From Marixanthomonas spongiae (GTDB taxonomy: Bacteria > Bacteroidota > Bacteroidia > Flavobacteriales > Flavobacteriaceae), in assembly GCF_003095375.1 (NCBI RefSeq), contig NZ_QEHR01000001.1:1-64000 (forward strand): 64,000 nt of DNA, in the 5' to 3' direction. Below are positions 8,112-15,412 of this stretch, piece by piece; position 1 is the stretch's first letter, and every line of letters begins with the position of its first letter. Below the pieces are notes generated by a model, which was not told the origin of the DNA, made no database searches, and saw nothing but the letters and a program-made list of their open reading frames with translations. A program made the translations under genes and the position numbers.

Positions 8112-8762
8112 ATGATTTTAAACAAAGAAACCGCACAAAAAACGGCCGAGTTGCTATTGCAAATTAATGCAATAAAATTACAACCGCAAAACCCGTTTAC
8201 GTGGGCATCGGGATGGAAATCGCCAATTTATTGCGACAACCGCATTACCCTCTCCTACCCCACCATTAGAAATTACCTCAAGGAAAACTTGGCAAAACAA
8301 GTAGAAGTACTTTACGGAAAACCCGATATCATTGCTGGGGTAGCCACTGGTGCCATAGGCATAGGCGCTTTGGTGGCCGATGCTTTGGGACTTCCTTTTT
8401 GCTATGTAAGGCCCGAAGCCAAAAAGCACGGACGGCAAAATAAAATTGAAGGCTTTGTCCAGCCCAATCAACATGTGGTAATTGTCGAAGACCTCATCAG
8501 TACAGGCAACAGCAGTTTAATGGCGGCAAAAGCTTTGCAAGAAGCAAACCTTCACGTAAAGGGGATGCTGGCCATTTTTACTTATGGTTTTTCTGTTTCA
8601 GAAGAAAATTTCAACAAAAACAACATCGAGCTGCATACCTTGAGCGATTACGACCACTTATTGCAACAAGCCGAAAAGTCCAGTTATATTTCTTCCGTAG
8701 AAAAAACACTGCTTTCCACTTGGCGAATGGATCCTGCCAATTGGAACCCACAAATAAAATAA
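8112..8762 (+). CDS. pyrE: Orotate phosphoribosyltransferase
   Basis: Converts orotate and PRPP to orotidine 5'-phosphate, the fifth step of pyrimidine synthesis. The 216-residue product starts MILNKETAQKTAELL, as in other Bacteroidota PyrE proteins. A longer frame back to 7983 reads through the NUDIX gene and is rejected. The segment NPFTWASGWKSPIYCDNR and the PRPP loop VVIVEDLISTGNSS (about 121-134) are diagnostic. The SRPBCC gene follows 26 bp downstream on the same strand and is probably cotranscribed. Confidence 0.95.
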   Translation: MILNKETAQKTAELLLQINAIKLQPQNPFTWASGWKSPIYCDNRITLSYPTIRNYLKENLAKQVEVLYGKPDIIAGVATGAIGIGALVADALGLPFCYVRPEAKKHGRQNKIEGFVQPNQHVVIVEDLISTGNSSLMAAKALQEANLHVKGMLAIFTYGFSVSEENFNKNNIELHTLSDYDHLLQQAEKSSYISSVEKTLLSTWRMDPANWNPQIK

Positions 8763-8788
8763 TTCTAAATAAAGCATATACTACCTTA

Positions 8789-9181
8789 ATGAACTTAACC
8801 AGTAAAAAAGTAACCTTAAACAAATCAGGCGAAGAACTTTGCCTTTTTTTAAGTGATGTGAAGAATTTTGAGCAACTCATGCCCGAAAACATCAACAAAT
8901 TTGAAATGATACGCGAAAACGCCTTCGTCTTTGCCTTAAAAGGCATGCCCGAAATTGCCCTGGAGGTAAAAAAATCCAACCCGCCCAATGAAGTGGTTTT
9001 AGGGGCCATAAGCGACAAACTACCTTTCACGCTAACCGCCAATGTGGAACCGGTTGATGACAACACCTCTAAGGCCGAGCTTTTATTTGAAGGCGATTTC
9101 AACAGCATGATGGCCATGATGATTAAAAGTCCCATTTCAAAATTTTTGGATACGCTTACCACTAATATGGAAAAACTTTAA
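8789..9181 (+). CDS. SRPBCC-fold small-molecule-binding protein
   Basis: A 130-residue cytoplasmic protein resembling the SRPBCC (START/Bet v1-like) group. It has a VTLNKSGEELCLFLSDVKNFEQLMPE-type opening, alternating strands and a C-terminal helix ending TLTTNMEKL. Frames starting further upstream overlap pyrE, so MNLTSKKVTL at 8789 is preferred. It follows pyrE closely, an arrangement common in flavobacteria, but its ligand and role are unknown. The family call rests on remembered sequence style and is moderate. Confidence 0.7.
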   Translation: MNLTSKKVTLNKSGEELCLFLSDVKNFEQLMPENINKFEMIRENAFVFALKGMPEIALEVKKSNPPNEVVLGAISDKLPFTLTANVEPVDDNTSKAELLFEGDFNSMMAMMIKSPISKFLDTLTTNMEKL

Positions 9182-9294
9182 TGCCGCTATATCTTTATTA
9201 AAGTTCGTTCTGTTTCTTACTCACCAGACAAGGATAAGTAGCCCGTGGAGCCAGAAAGGTTACCGCCCAAAATACTAGTTAACAGGCACTAACC

Positions 9295-10026
9295 TTAATA
9301 TAACAGCTTAATTTCTTTCATCTGAAATTGCTCCATGGCTCCATTTTCATGCTCCACCAGTAAAGCACCAGAAGCTGCAATTCCGGTTATGATCCCGTTG
9401 AAATGCGTTCCGCAAGGCCGTTGAAAAGTTGAAACCTTATTTTTTCTGAAAAGTGCCGCTTCATATTCCTGTTTTATAACCTGAAAATCAGTTTCGGGAA
9501 TGCTCCTGAGCCTATTGAGCACTTCATTGGCTACGGCATGAAAAACTGCTTCTACATCAAATTTTTTCCCTGTCGATATTCTCATAGATGTTGCCATTGG
9601 CAGGTTGTCAAAACCTGTTTGGTTTACATTTAAACCAATTCCTGAAATACAGGTGGTTATGGCTGCCTGTTGCAAAGTGTTTTCAATCAAAACACCACAC
9701 AGCTTTTTTGAACGTGACAAGATGTCGTTAGGCCATTTTATGGCAACAGCCGGTACTTCAAGGCTGTTTAAAACATCTTTTACCGCCAAGGCTGTTAGCA
9801 TAACCAGCAAAAACTGTTGGTCTGCAGGCAAACTATAAACACGTTTAAACACACTAAATGTAAGGCTTTCCCCTACTTTTGAATACCACATAGCCGTGCG
9901 TTGTCCACGTCCTGCCCGTTGGTGTTTTGCACATACTACCACCTCGTCTTCCAGCAAAACTTCTTTGTTTAATTGCTTTAAGTAGGTATTGGTTGAGTCA
10001 ATGGCATTAAGTTTGATTATCTTCAC
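9295..10026 (-). CDS. birA: Biotin--[acetyl-CoA-carboxylase] ligase
   Basis: Activates biotin with ATP and attaches it to the biotin carrier of acetyl-CoA carboxylase. The biotin-binding loop is visible as RAGRGQR (about 37-43), and KWPND (about 97-101) is a second signature. There is no N-terminal DNA-binding helix-turn-helix, so this is a monofunctional ligase rather than a BirA repressor. The GTG at 10026 gives the usual N-terminus KIIKLNAIDSTNTYL. An ATG at 10074 adds 16 unlikely residues and cannot be excluded. The gene is divergent from rsfS-ftsH. Confidence 0.88.
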   Translation of the reverse strand: MKIIKLNAIDSTNTYLKQLNKEVLLEDEVVVCAKHQRAGRGQRTAMWYSKVGESLTFSVFKRVYSLPADQQFLLVMLTALAVKDVLNSLEVPAVAIKWPNDILSRSKKLCGVLIENTLQQAAITTCISGIGLNVNQTGFDNLPMATSMRISTGKKFDVEAVFHAVANEVLNRLRSIPETDFQVIKQEYEAALFRKNKVSTFQRPCGTHFNGIITGIAASGALLVEHENGAMEQFQMKEIKLLY

Positions 10027-10082
10027 ATGTAAAATATTAGTGCTATATCCTTTTTTTAGGGTATCAAGAAACAAAAAAGTAA

Positions 10083-10090
10083 TAACTTTG
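10083..10090 (+). promoter_or_regulatory. -7 box for rsfS-ftsH
   Basis: TAACTTTG, 19 bases before the rsfS ATG. No TTG is seen at -33. Confidence 0.5.
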
Positions 10091-10109
10091 CGAAAATTAA
10101 ATTAGGTTA

Positions 10110-10481
10110 ATGTCGAAGAAAGAGCAAGAAACAGATCAACTTATTACACAGATATTAAAAGGGATTGAAGATGTAAAGGGGAAAGATATTCAAATTCTGG
10201 ACCTTAGGGATATAGAAAACACCGTTTGCGATTATTTCATTATATGCAATGGTTCCTCAAACACGCAGGTAAACGCCATTGTCAACTCCATTCAAAAAAC
10301 CGTTAGCAAAACATTAAAGGAAAAACCCTGGCATGTTGAAGGTAGCAACAATGCCGAATGGATATTAATGGATTTTGTGCACGTGGTCGTTCATGTGTTC
10401 CAAAAACATATTCGGGAATTTTACGATATAGAAGGATTGTGGGGAGACGCCAAATCTGTTAAAATTGAAACAACTTACTAA
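10110..10481 (+). CDS. rsfS: Ribosome silencing factor RsfS (Iojap family)
   Basis: Binds ribosomal protein L14 and blocks subunit joining, lowering translation during starvation. The 123-residue length and the motifs KGKDIQILDLRDIENTVCDYF and WHVEGSNNAEWILMDF match the Iojap/RsfS (DUF143) family, including the conserved VHVF stretch. It sits 14 bp before ftsH on the same strand, so the two are probably cotranscribed from the box at 10083. This order is frequent in Bacteroidota. Confidence 0.94.
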   Translation: MSKKEQETDQLITQILKGIEDVKGKDIQILDLRDIENTVCDYFIICNGSSNTQVNAIVNSIQKTVSKTLKEKPWHVEGSNNAEWILMDFVHVVVHVFQKHIREFYDIEGLWGDAKSVKIETTY

Positions 10482-10495
10482 AGAAGAAAAGCCTT

Positions 10496-12544
10496 ATGGC
10501 ATTAGAAAATAATAAAAAGGGCAATAAGCCCCAGGGCAACAAGCCAGAGAACAAGAAACCGAAATTCAGTAATTATTGGATTTATGCGGCCATATTCTTA
10601 TTGTTTATGGGAATACAATTTTTTGGCGGCGGCAGCTGGGCACAACCCGAAAAAACAACAAAATCACAGTTTGAACAGTTTTTGAGAGAAGGCGACGTAG
10701 CCAAGGTCAAGATTGTAAACAATAAAATTGCCAAGGTTTTCCTTACTGAAGAAGCAAAAAGCAAAGATATTCACTCTAGGTCCACGGGCAACAGTATGCT
10801 GGATCCCGGCCCTAACGATCCTAATTATCAGTTTCAATTTGGTGATGAACAGAATTTTGAAAATGACATTAACAGGATAAAAGAAGAAAACAACCTCGAC
10901 ACCCAGCTTGTCTGGGACACCGAGGAAAATATGTGGGGCGACCTATTGATAACCCTATTGCCTTTTGTGGTGATCATCGCTATTTGGATTTTCATTATGA
11001 GAAGGATGTCTGCCGGTTCGGGCGGAGGTCCTGGCGGACAGATTTTCAATATAGGAAAATCCAAAGCCAAGCTTTTTGATGAAAAAACAGATGTAAAAGC
11101 GAGCTTTAAAGATGTAGCCGGATTAGAAGGAGCCAAAGAAGAAGTACAGGAAATCGTAGATTTTCTTAAAAACCCCGAAAAGTACACCTCCCTTGGAGGT
11201 AAAATACCAAAAGGCGCCTTATTGGTTGGCCCTCCAGGTACAGGTAAAACCTTATTGGCAAAAGCTGTTGCAGGCGAAGCGAAAGTTCCGTTTTTCTCGC
11301 TGTCTGGTTCCGATTTTGTTGAAATGTTCGTAGGTGTGGGTGCTTCGCGGGTGCGAGACCTGTTTAAACAAGCCAAGGAAAAATCACCATCCATTATATT
11401 TATCGATGAAATTGACGCTATTGGCCGAGCTCGGGGAAAAAGCAATTTCTCCGGTTCTAACGATGAGCGGGAAAACACCTTGAACCAGTTATTGACCGAA
11501 ATGGATGGCTTTGGCACCAATACCAATGTCATTGTTTTGGCCGCAACCAACCGTGCCGATGTACTGGATAAAGCCTTGATGCGTGCCGGGCGTTTTGACA
11601 GGCAAATTTATGTGGACCTGCCCGACGTTCGCGAGCGCAAGGAGATTTTTGAAGTTCACTTGCGACCGTTAAAAATAGACGATTCATTAGATACAGACTT
11701 CTTGGCAAAGCAAACCCCAGGTTTTTCAGGTGCCGATATTGCCAATGTTTGTAACGAGGCGGCATTGATCGCTGCTCGTAAAGAAAGAGAATCGGTTGGC
11801 AAGCAAGATTTCCTCGATGCCGTGGACCGTATTGTAGGCGGTTTGGAAAAGAAAAACAAAATCATCACTCCAGATGAGAAAAAGGCCATTGCCTATCACG
11901 AAGCCGGTCACGCCACGGTAAGTTGGATGTTGGAGCACGCCGCACCACTGGTAAAAGTGACTATTGTACCCCGCGGTCAATCGCTGGGTGCTGCTTGGTA
12001 TTTACCAGAAGAGCGTTTAATTGTGCGTCCCGAGCAAATGCTGGACGAAATGTGCGCCGCCTTGGGAGGTAGGGCCGCAGAAAAAGTGATCTTCAATAAA
12101 ATAAGCACCGGTGCCCTAAGCGATCTTGAAAAGATTACCAAACAGGCACGGGCTATGGTCACCATTTATGGCCTTAATGAAAAAGTAGGAAACCTTACGT
12201 ATTACGATTCCAGTGGGCAAAATGAATATAATTTCAACAAGCCTTATAGCGAAAAAACTGCCGAAATAATTGACAAGGAAATTTCAAACTTAATTGAAGC
12301 GCAATACCAAAGAGCCTTGGACTTGCTGGAAAACAATAAGGACAAGCTTACTGAACTTGCTGAAGAGTTGCTTGAAAAAGAAGTGATTTTCAAAGAAAGT
12401 TTAGAGCGTATTTTTGGTGAACGTCCTTTCAAAAAAGATAAAGAAAATAAAATAATAGATAAAAAAGACGATAATAAAGAGGACGATAACGACGACAACG
12501 AAGGAAACCAAGAGAACGAAGAAGAAAAGGTAGCGACCAATTAA
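10496..12544 (+). CDS. ftsH: ATP-dependent zinc metalloprotease FtsH
   Basis: Membrane-anchored AAA+ protease that degrades misfolded membrane proteins and regulatory proteins. Two membrane segments (about 27-45 and 150-168) flank a periplasmic domain of about 100 residues. The AAA module has Walker A GPPGTGKT (245-252), Walker B IIFIDEID (300-307) and the second region of homology. The zinc site HEAGH is at 468-472. The last 45 residues are a highly charged Lys/Asp/Glu/Asn tail with no fold expected. At 682 residues it is slightly longer than E. coli FtsH (about 645), mostly because of this tail. Confidence 0.97.
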   Translation: MALENNKKGNKPQGNKPENKKPKFSNYWIYAAIFLLFMGIQFFGGGSWAQPEKTTKSQFEQFLREGDVAKVKIVNNKIAKVFLTEEAKSKDIHSRSTGNSMLDPGPNDPNYQFQFGDEQNFENDINRIKEENNLDTQLVWDTEENMWGDLLITLLPFVVIIAIWIFIMRRMSAGSGGGPGGQIFNIGKSKAKLFDEKTDVKASFKDVAGLEGAKEEVQEIVDFLKNPEKYTSLGGKIPKGALLVGPPGTGKTLLAKAVAGEAKVPFFSLSGSDFVEMFVGVGASRVRDLFKQAKEKSPSIIFIDEIDAIGRARGKSNFSGSNDERENTLNQLLTEMDGFGTNTNVIVLAATNRADVLDKALMRAGRFDRQIYVDLPDVRERKEIFEVHLRPLKIDDSLDTDFLAKQTPGFSGADIANVCNEAALIAARKERESVGKQDFLDAVDRIVGGLEKKNKIITPDEKKAIAYHEAGHATVSWMLEHAAPLVKVTIVPRGQSLGAAWYLPEERLIVRPEQMLDEMCAALGGRAAEKVIFNKISTGALSDLEKITKQARAMVTIYGLNEKVGNLTYYDSSGQNEYNFNKPYSEKTAEIIDKEISNLIEAQYQRALDLLENNKDKLTELAEELLEKEVIFKESLERIFGERPFKKDKENKIIDKKDDNKEDDNDDNEGNQENEEEKVATN

Positions 12545-12588
12545 ACTTCTTTTTGCTTGCAAGGGTCAATTCTTATCGTTAGATTTCA

Positions 12589-12596
12589 TATATTTG
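12589..12596 (+). promoter_or_regulatory. -7 box for the LUD-cdsA-psd-ACBP operon
   Basis: TATATTTG, 37 bases before the ATG at 12634. It implies that this operon can be transcribed independently of ftsH. Confidence 0.5.
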
Positions 12597-12633
12597 AAGT
12601 TAAACGCATTACAAACTCCTCAATTAACAATGC

Positions 12634-13239
12634 ATGAGTCTGTTTAAGAGACTTTTAAACCCCAAGAAACACAAGTCAGACGAAAAAGCCAAACAGTCTG
12701 ACACAAGCAAATATTACCCAGAAGAAAAACTTCCTATCGACGAGAAGTTTACCTATAACTTCAACAAGAACGGCGGAAAGTTCTTGTATTGTGAGTCCAT
12801 GGATGAAATTTTAGAGGCTTTTGACAATATTTTAATTGAAAACGATTGGTACGAACGCGATGTTTTTTGTGTAGATAAAAACCTCGCTTCCCGTTTTGAC
12901 GGTTTCAACCTCAACTTTACCCAAAAGGGCAATACCACGTTTTTTTTGACTACCTGTGAATCTTTAGTGGCCAAAAACGGTTCTATCCTGTTATCATCAA
13001 ACCAGATCAAAGAAAAAAAATTGAGCGAACTGCCGTTCAATTTTGTTGTTTTTGCCACTACAAGTCAACTGGTCGATACCATAAGCGAAGGGTTGCGCAT
13101 CATAAAAAACCGCAATACCAAACAGATTCCTACAAATATCACTACCATTCAGGACTTTGAAACCGATAAAGAAAAGGACTTCATGAGTTACGGAAGTAGC
13201 ACAAAAAACCTATATTTGTTGCTATTGGAAGACCTATAA
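12634..13239 (+). CDS. LUD-domain protein (LutC/YkgG type)
   Basis: A 201-residue protein. The segment VAKNGSILLSSNQIKEKKLSELPFN and the following VVFATTSQLVDTI match the LUD domain of the lactate-utilisation subunit LutC. A basic, charged stretch (about 1-35) precedes it. No lutA or lutB lies nearby. Instead the gene is 1 bp from cdsA at the head of a phospholipid operon, so lactate use is doubtful here and the role is unknown. The LUD call is from the central motif order and is fairly firm. Confidence 0.75.
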   Translation: MSLFKRLLNPKKHKSDEKAKQSDTSKYYPEEKLPIDEKFTYNFNKNGGKFLYCESMDEILEAFDNILIENDWYERDVFCVDKNLASRFDGFNLNFTQKGNTTFFLTTCESLVAKNGSILLSSNQIKEKKLSELPFNFVVFATTSQLVDTISEGLRIIKNRNTKQIPTNITTIQDFETDKEKDFMSYGSSTKNLYLLLLEDL

Positions 13240-13240
13240 T

Positions 13241-14068
13241 ATGAAGGAATTTATCGTGCGAACCCTATCGGGTGTGCTCTACATTTCGATAGTTATTATT
13301 TCTATGTTTACCTCGCATGAATGGTTTATGGCGTTGTTCTTTATACTTTCCATCGTTACCTTAAGTGAATTTTTAAAGCTGATACACTTAAAAAGTATTC
13401 TGGCCTATATTTTATTGGCAGGTTTTCTTTATTTTTTCAGTTATTCCATATTCGACGACAATGCCGTGACCTTGCTGCTCATTTTATGCTGTTTTGTCAA
13501 CCTGTTTCTTTTAAAGGACGTGCTTTGGGTAAGTAAAATCCCTATGTTTGAAAAGAAGAAGTACGTTGCCATTATTCTATACTTAATAAGCGGCTTTGTG
13601 TTTTTAACCCTTATTCCGTTGCACGATGGTAATTTTATTCCTGAATTGATTGGCGGTGTTTTTTTCTTGATTTGGTTCAACGATTCATTCGCCTATCTCA
13701 TTGGCAAGAACTTCGGTAAAAGAAAACTTTTGGAGCGTATATCTCCAAAAAAAACCGTGGAGGGATTTCTTGGCGGATTGGCCGGTGCTGTTTTGGCAAG
13801 TTTTCTTATATTTAAGTGTTTGGAAGCATACCAGCCCGAGCTTACCTTGACATATACGCTAATGGTCTGGATTTTAATGGCCGTTTTTGCATCGGTCTTT
13901 GGCACCATTGGCGACTTAATTCAGTCAAAATTCAAAAGACAGGCCGGTGTTAAGGACAGCGGGATATTAATGCCCGGACACGGCGGATTGTACGACAGGC
14001 TTGACAGCATCATTTTTGCAAGCCCTTTTATTTACGCTTTTTTACAAATAGTTTACTATGTTTCATAA
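13241..14068 (+). CDS. cdsA: Phosphatidate cytidylyltransferase
   Basis: Makes CDP-diacylglycerol from phosphatidic acid and CTP, the branch point for membrane phospholipids. The 275 residues are mostly hydrophobic, with about seven or eight membrane segments. The family signature is at the C-terminal side: SPKKTVEGFLGG, then DSGILMPGHGGLYDRLDSI. It starts 1 bp after the LUD gene and overlaps psd by 11 bp, so CDP-diacylglycerol synthesis and phosphatidylserine decarboxylation are translationally linked. Confidence 0.95.
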   Translation: MKEFIVRTLSGVLYISIVIISMFTSHEWFMALFFILSIVTLSEFLKLIHLKSILAYILLAGFLYFFSYSIFDDNAVTLLLILCCFVNLFLLKDVLWVSKIPMFEKKKYVAIILYLISGFVFLTLIPLHDGNFIPELIGGVFFLIWFNDSFAYLIGKNFGKRKLLERISPKKTVEGFLGGLAGAVLASFLIFKCLEAYQPELTLTYTLMVWILMAVFASVFGTIGDLIQSKFKRQAGVKDSGILMPGHGGLYDRLDSIIFASPFIYAFLQIVYYVS

Positions 14069-14708
14069 AGAAGGACATAAAATAATTTTAATAGCACTTG
14101 TACTCTGTATTGTGCTGAGCCTTGTGGCCGACTACTTCGTTGAAAATTCATTTATCAAAGGAGGGATCATTATTTCGTTAATCGTTCTGTTGGTATTGAT
14201 TCTGCAGTTTTTCAGAAACCCCAAACGTGCTTTTAATACAGACGACAACCACGTATTATCACCGGTTGATGGTAAAGTTGTAGTTATAGAAGAGGTATTT
14301 GAAAAAGAATACTACAACGAAAAAAGAATACAGGTATCGGTATTCATGTCGCCGGTAAACGTGCATGTAACCCGTTATCCGGTAGGTGGTGATGTGGTGT
14401 ACAGCAAGTACCATCCCGGTAAGTTTTTAGTGGCTTGGCACCCAAAATCTTCCGAGGAGAACGAACGCACCACGGTAGTGGTAAAATCGGAAAAATTTGG
14501 TGATGTACTGCACCGCCAAATAGCTGGTGCCATGGCGAAGCGAATCGTCAATTATGCCAAAGAAGGCCAAACCGTAAACCAGGCAGACGACAGCGGATTT
14601 ATTAAATTTGGTTCGCGGGTAGACGTTTTTTTACCTTTGAATGCAAAAATTGACGTGAGCCTAAATCAAAAAGTGAAAGGGGGAATTACCCCATTGGCAT
14701 CAACATGA
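14058..14708 (+). CDS. psd: Phosphatidylserine decarboxylase (short form)
   Basis: Converts phosphatidylserine to phosphatidylethanolamine at the inner membrane. The proenzyme cleaves itself to create a pyruvoyl group; the cleavage site is G185-S186 in FIKFGSRVDVF. Two N-terminal membrane segments (about 8-27 and 33-51) and the motif VFMSPVNVHVTRYPVGG agree with the short PSD family, about 216 residues, rather than the longer E. coli enzyme. It overlaps cdsA upstream by 11 bp and the acyl-CoA-binding gene downstream by 4 bp (ATGA). Confidence 0.94.
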   Translation: MFHKEGHKIILIALVLCIVLSLVADYFVENSFIKGGIIISLIVLLVLILQFFRNPKRAFNTDDNHVLSPVDGKVVVIEEVFEKEYYNEKRIQVSVFMSPVNVHVTRYPVGGDVVYSKYHPGKFLVAWHPKSSEENERTTVVVKSEKFGDVLHRQIAGAMAKRIVNYAKEGQTVNQADDSGFIKFGSRVDVFLPLNAKIDVSLNQKVKGGITPLAST

Positions 14709-14971
14709 ACGATAAAGAGTTAGATACTGCCTTTAAAAAAGCGGTCGATAGCATCAATGCGCACCAAAAACCGTTTCCCGCAGATGTTCTCTTGCGCCTA
14801 TACGCTTATTACAAACGGGCAACCAGTGATGCACATCCCACCCCGAGCAGCAAACCGCTTATTTCTGCTTTTAAAACCAATGCGCTGTTTCAAACAAAAG
14901 GCATGACTACCCGCGAGGCTAAATTAAAGTATATAGAAGCGGTAAACACTTACTTTTTGTACCGGAAATAA
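14705..14971 (+). CDS. Acyl-CoA-binding protein
   Basis: An 88-residue protein with the ACBP fold: YAYYKRATSD for the second helix and a core ending KGMTTREAKLKYIEAV. It binds long-chain acyl-CoA esters in the cytoplasm. The start overlaps the psd stop (ATGA), so it is the last gene of the LUD-cdsA-psd unit. The placement suggests a part in delivering or buffering acyl groups for membrane lipids, which is inference. ACBPs are best known from eukaryotes but occur in many Bacteroidota. Confidence 0.9.
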   Translation: MNDKELDTAFKKAVDSINAHQKPFPADVLLRLYAYYKRATSDAHPTPSSKPLISAFKTNALFQTKGMTTREAKLKYIEAVNTYFLYRK

Positions 14972-15072
14972 AGTAATACGATTTAAGACGAAATATGGCG
15001 TAGTATCCTCTTGTCGAAATGACTTCGGAATGACTGGGATAGCAATACTGAATAATAGCTAAAACAATATAG

Positions 15073-15315
15073 TTATTGCTGTTGCGCTTTGTTGAATTTT
15101 ATTTCATATTCATCAATAGCTTCTGCAATTTTATCCACATTGGCCGATGCTTTTTCATGGGCCTCTTCCATTGCTTTCTCCAAGTCTTTGTCCGGATTTT
15201 GAAAAAGGTCGGTTATTACGTGGTTAATTTTGTCAATAATGCTTTCTTGGCTGTTTTTAATATCTTCCAATTTATTCAACATCCCTTGCATTTGGTCATA
15301 CTTTGCCTGGTCCAT
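15073..15315 (-). CDS. Small coiled-coil protein of unknown function
   Basis: An 80-residue, acidic, almost wholly helical product (MDQAKYDQMQGMLNKLEDI... DEYEIKFNKAQQQ) without signal peptide, membrane segment or cysteine. Heptad-like spacing of Leu/Ile/Met suggests a coiled coil. It lies alone between the lipid operon and valS. No family is recognised. It is counted as a gene because no other frame explains the region and codon use looks normal. Confidence 0.6.
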   Translation of the reverse strand: MDQAKYDQMQGMLNKLEDIKNSQESIIDKINHVITDLFQNPDKDLEKAMEEAHEKASANVDKIAEAIDEYEIKFNKAQQQ

Positions 15316-15412
15316 AATTATGATTTTTACTCAAATTACAGGCAATGCGTTGTATTCAAAAGAAAATTAACGCCTTGTTTGTAGGAAATTAAGAAAATTT
15401 AACGCCTTTTGC

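Noticed and set aside
10834-11550. Long minus-strand frame antisense to ftsH
   Set aside because: It mirrors the ftsH codon pattern and gives a Ser/Pro-rich product with no motif; it is a shadow frame.
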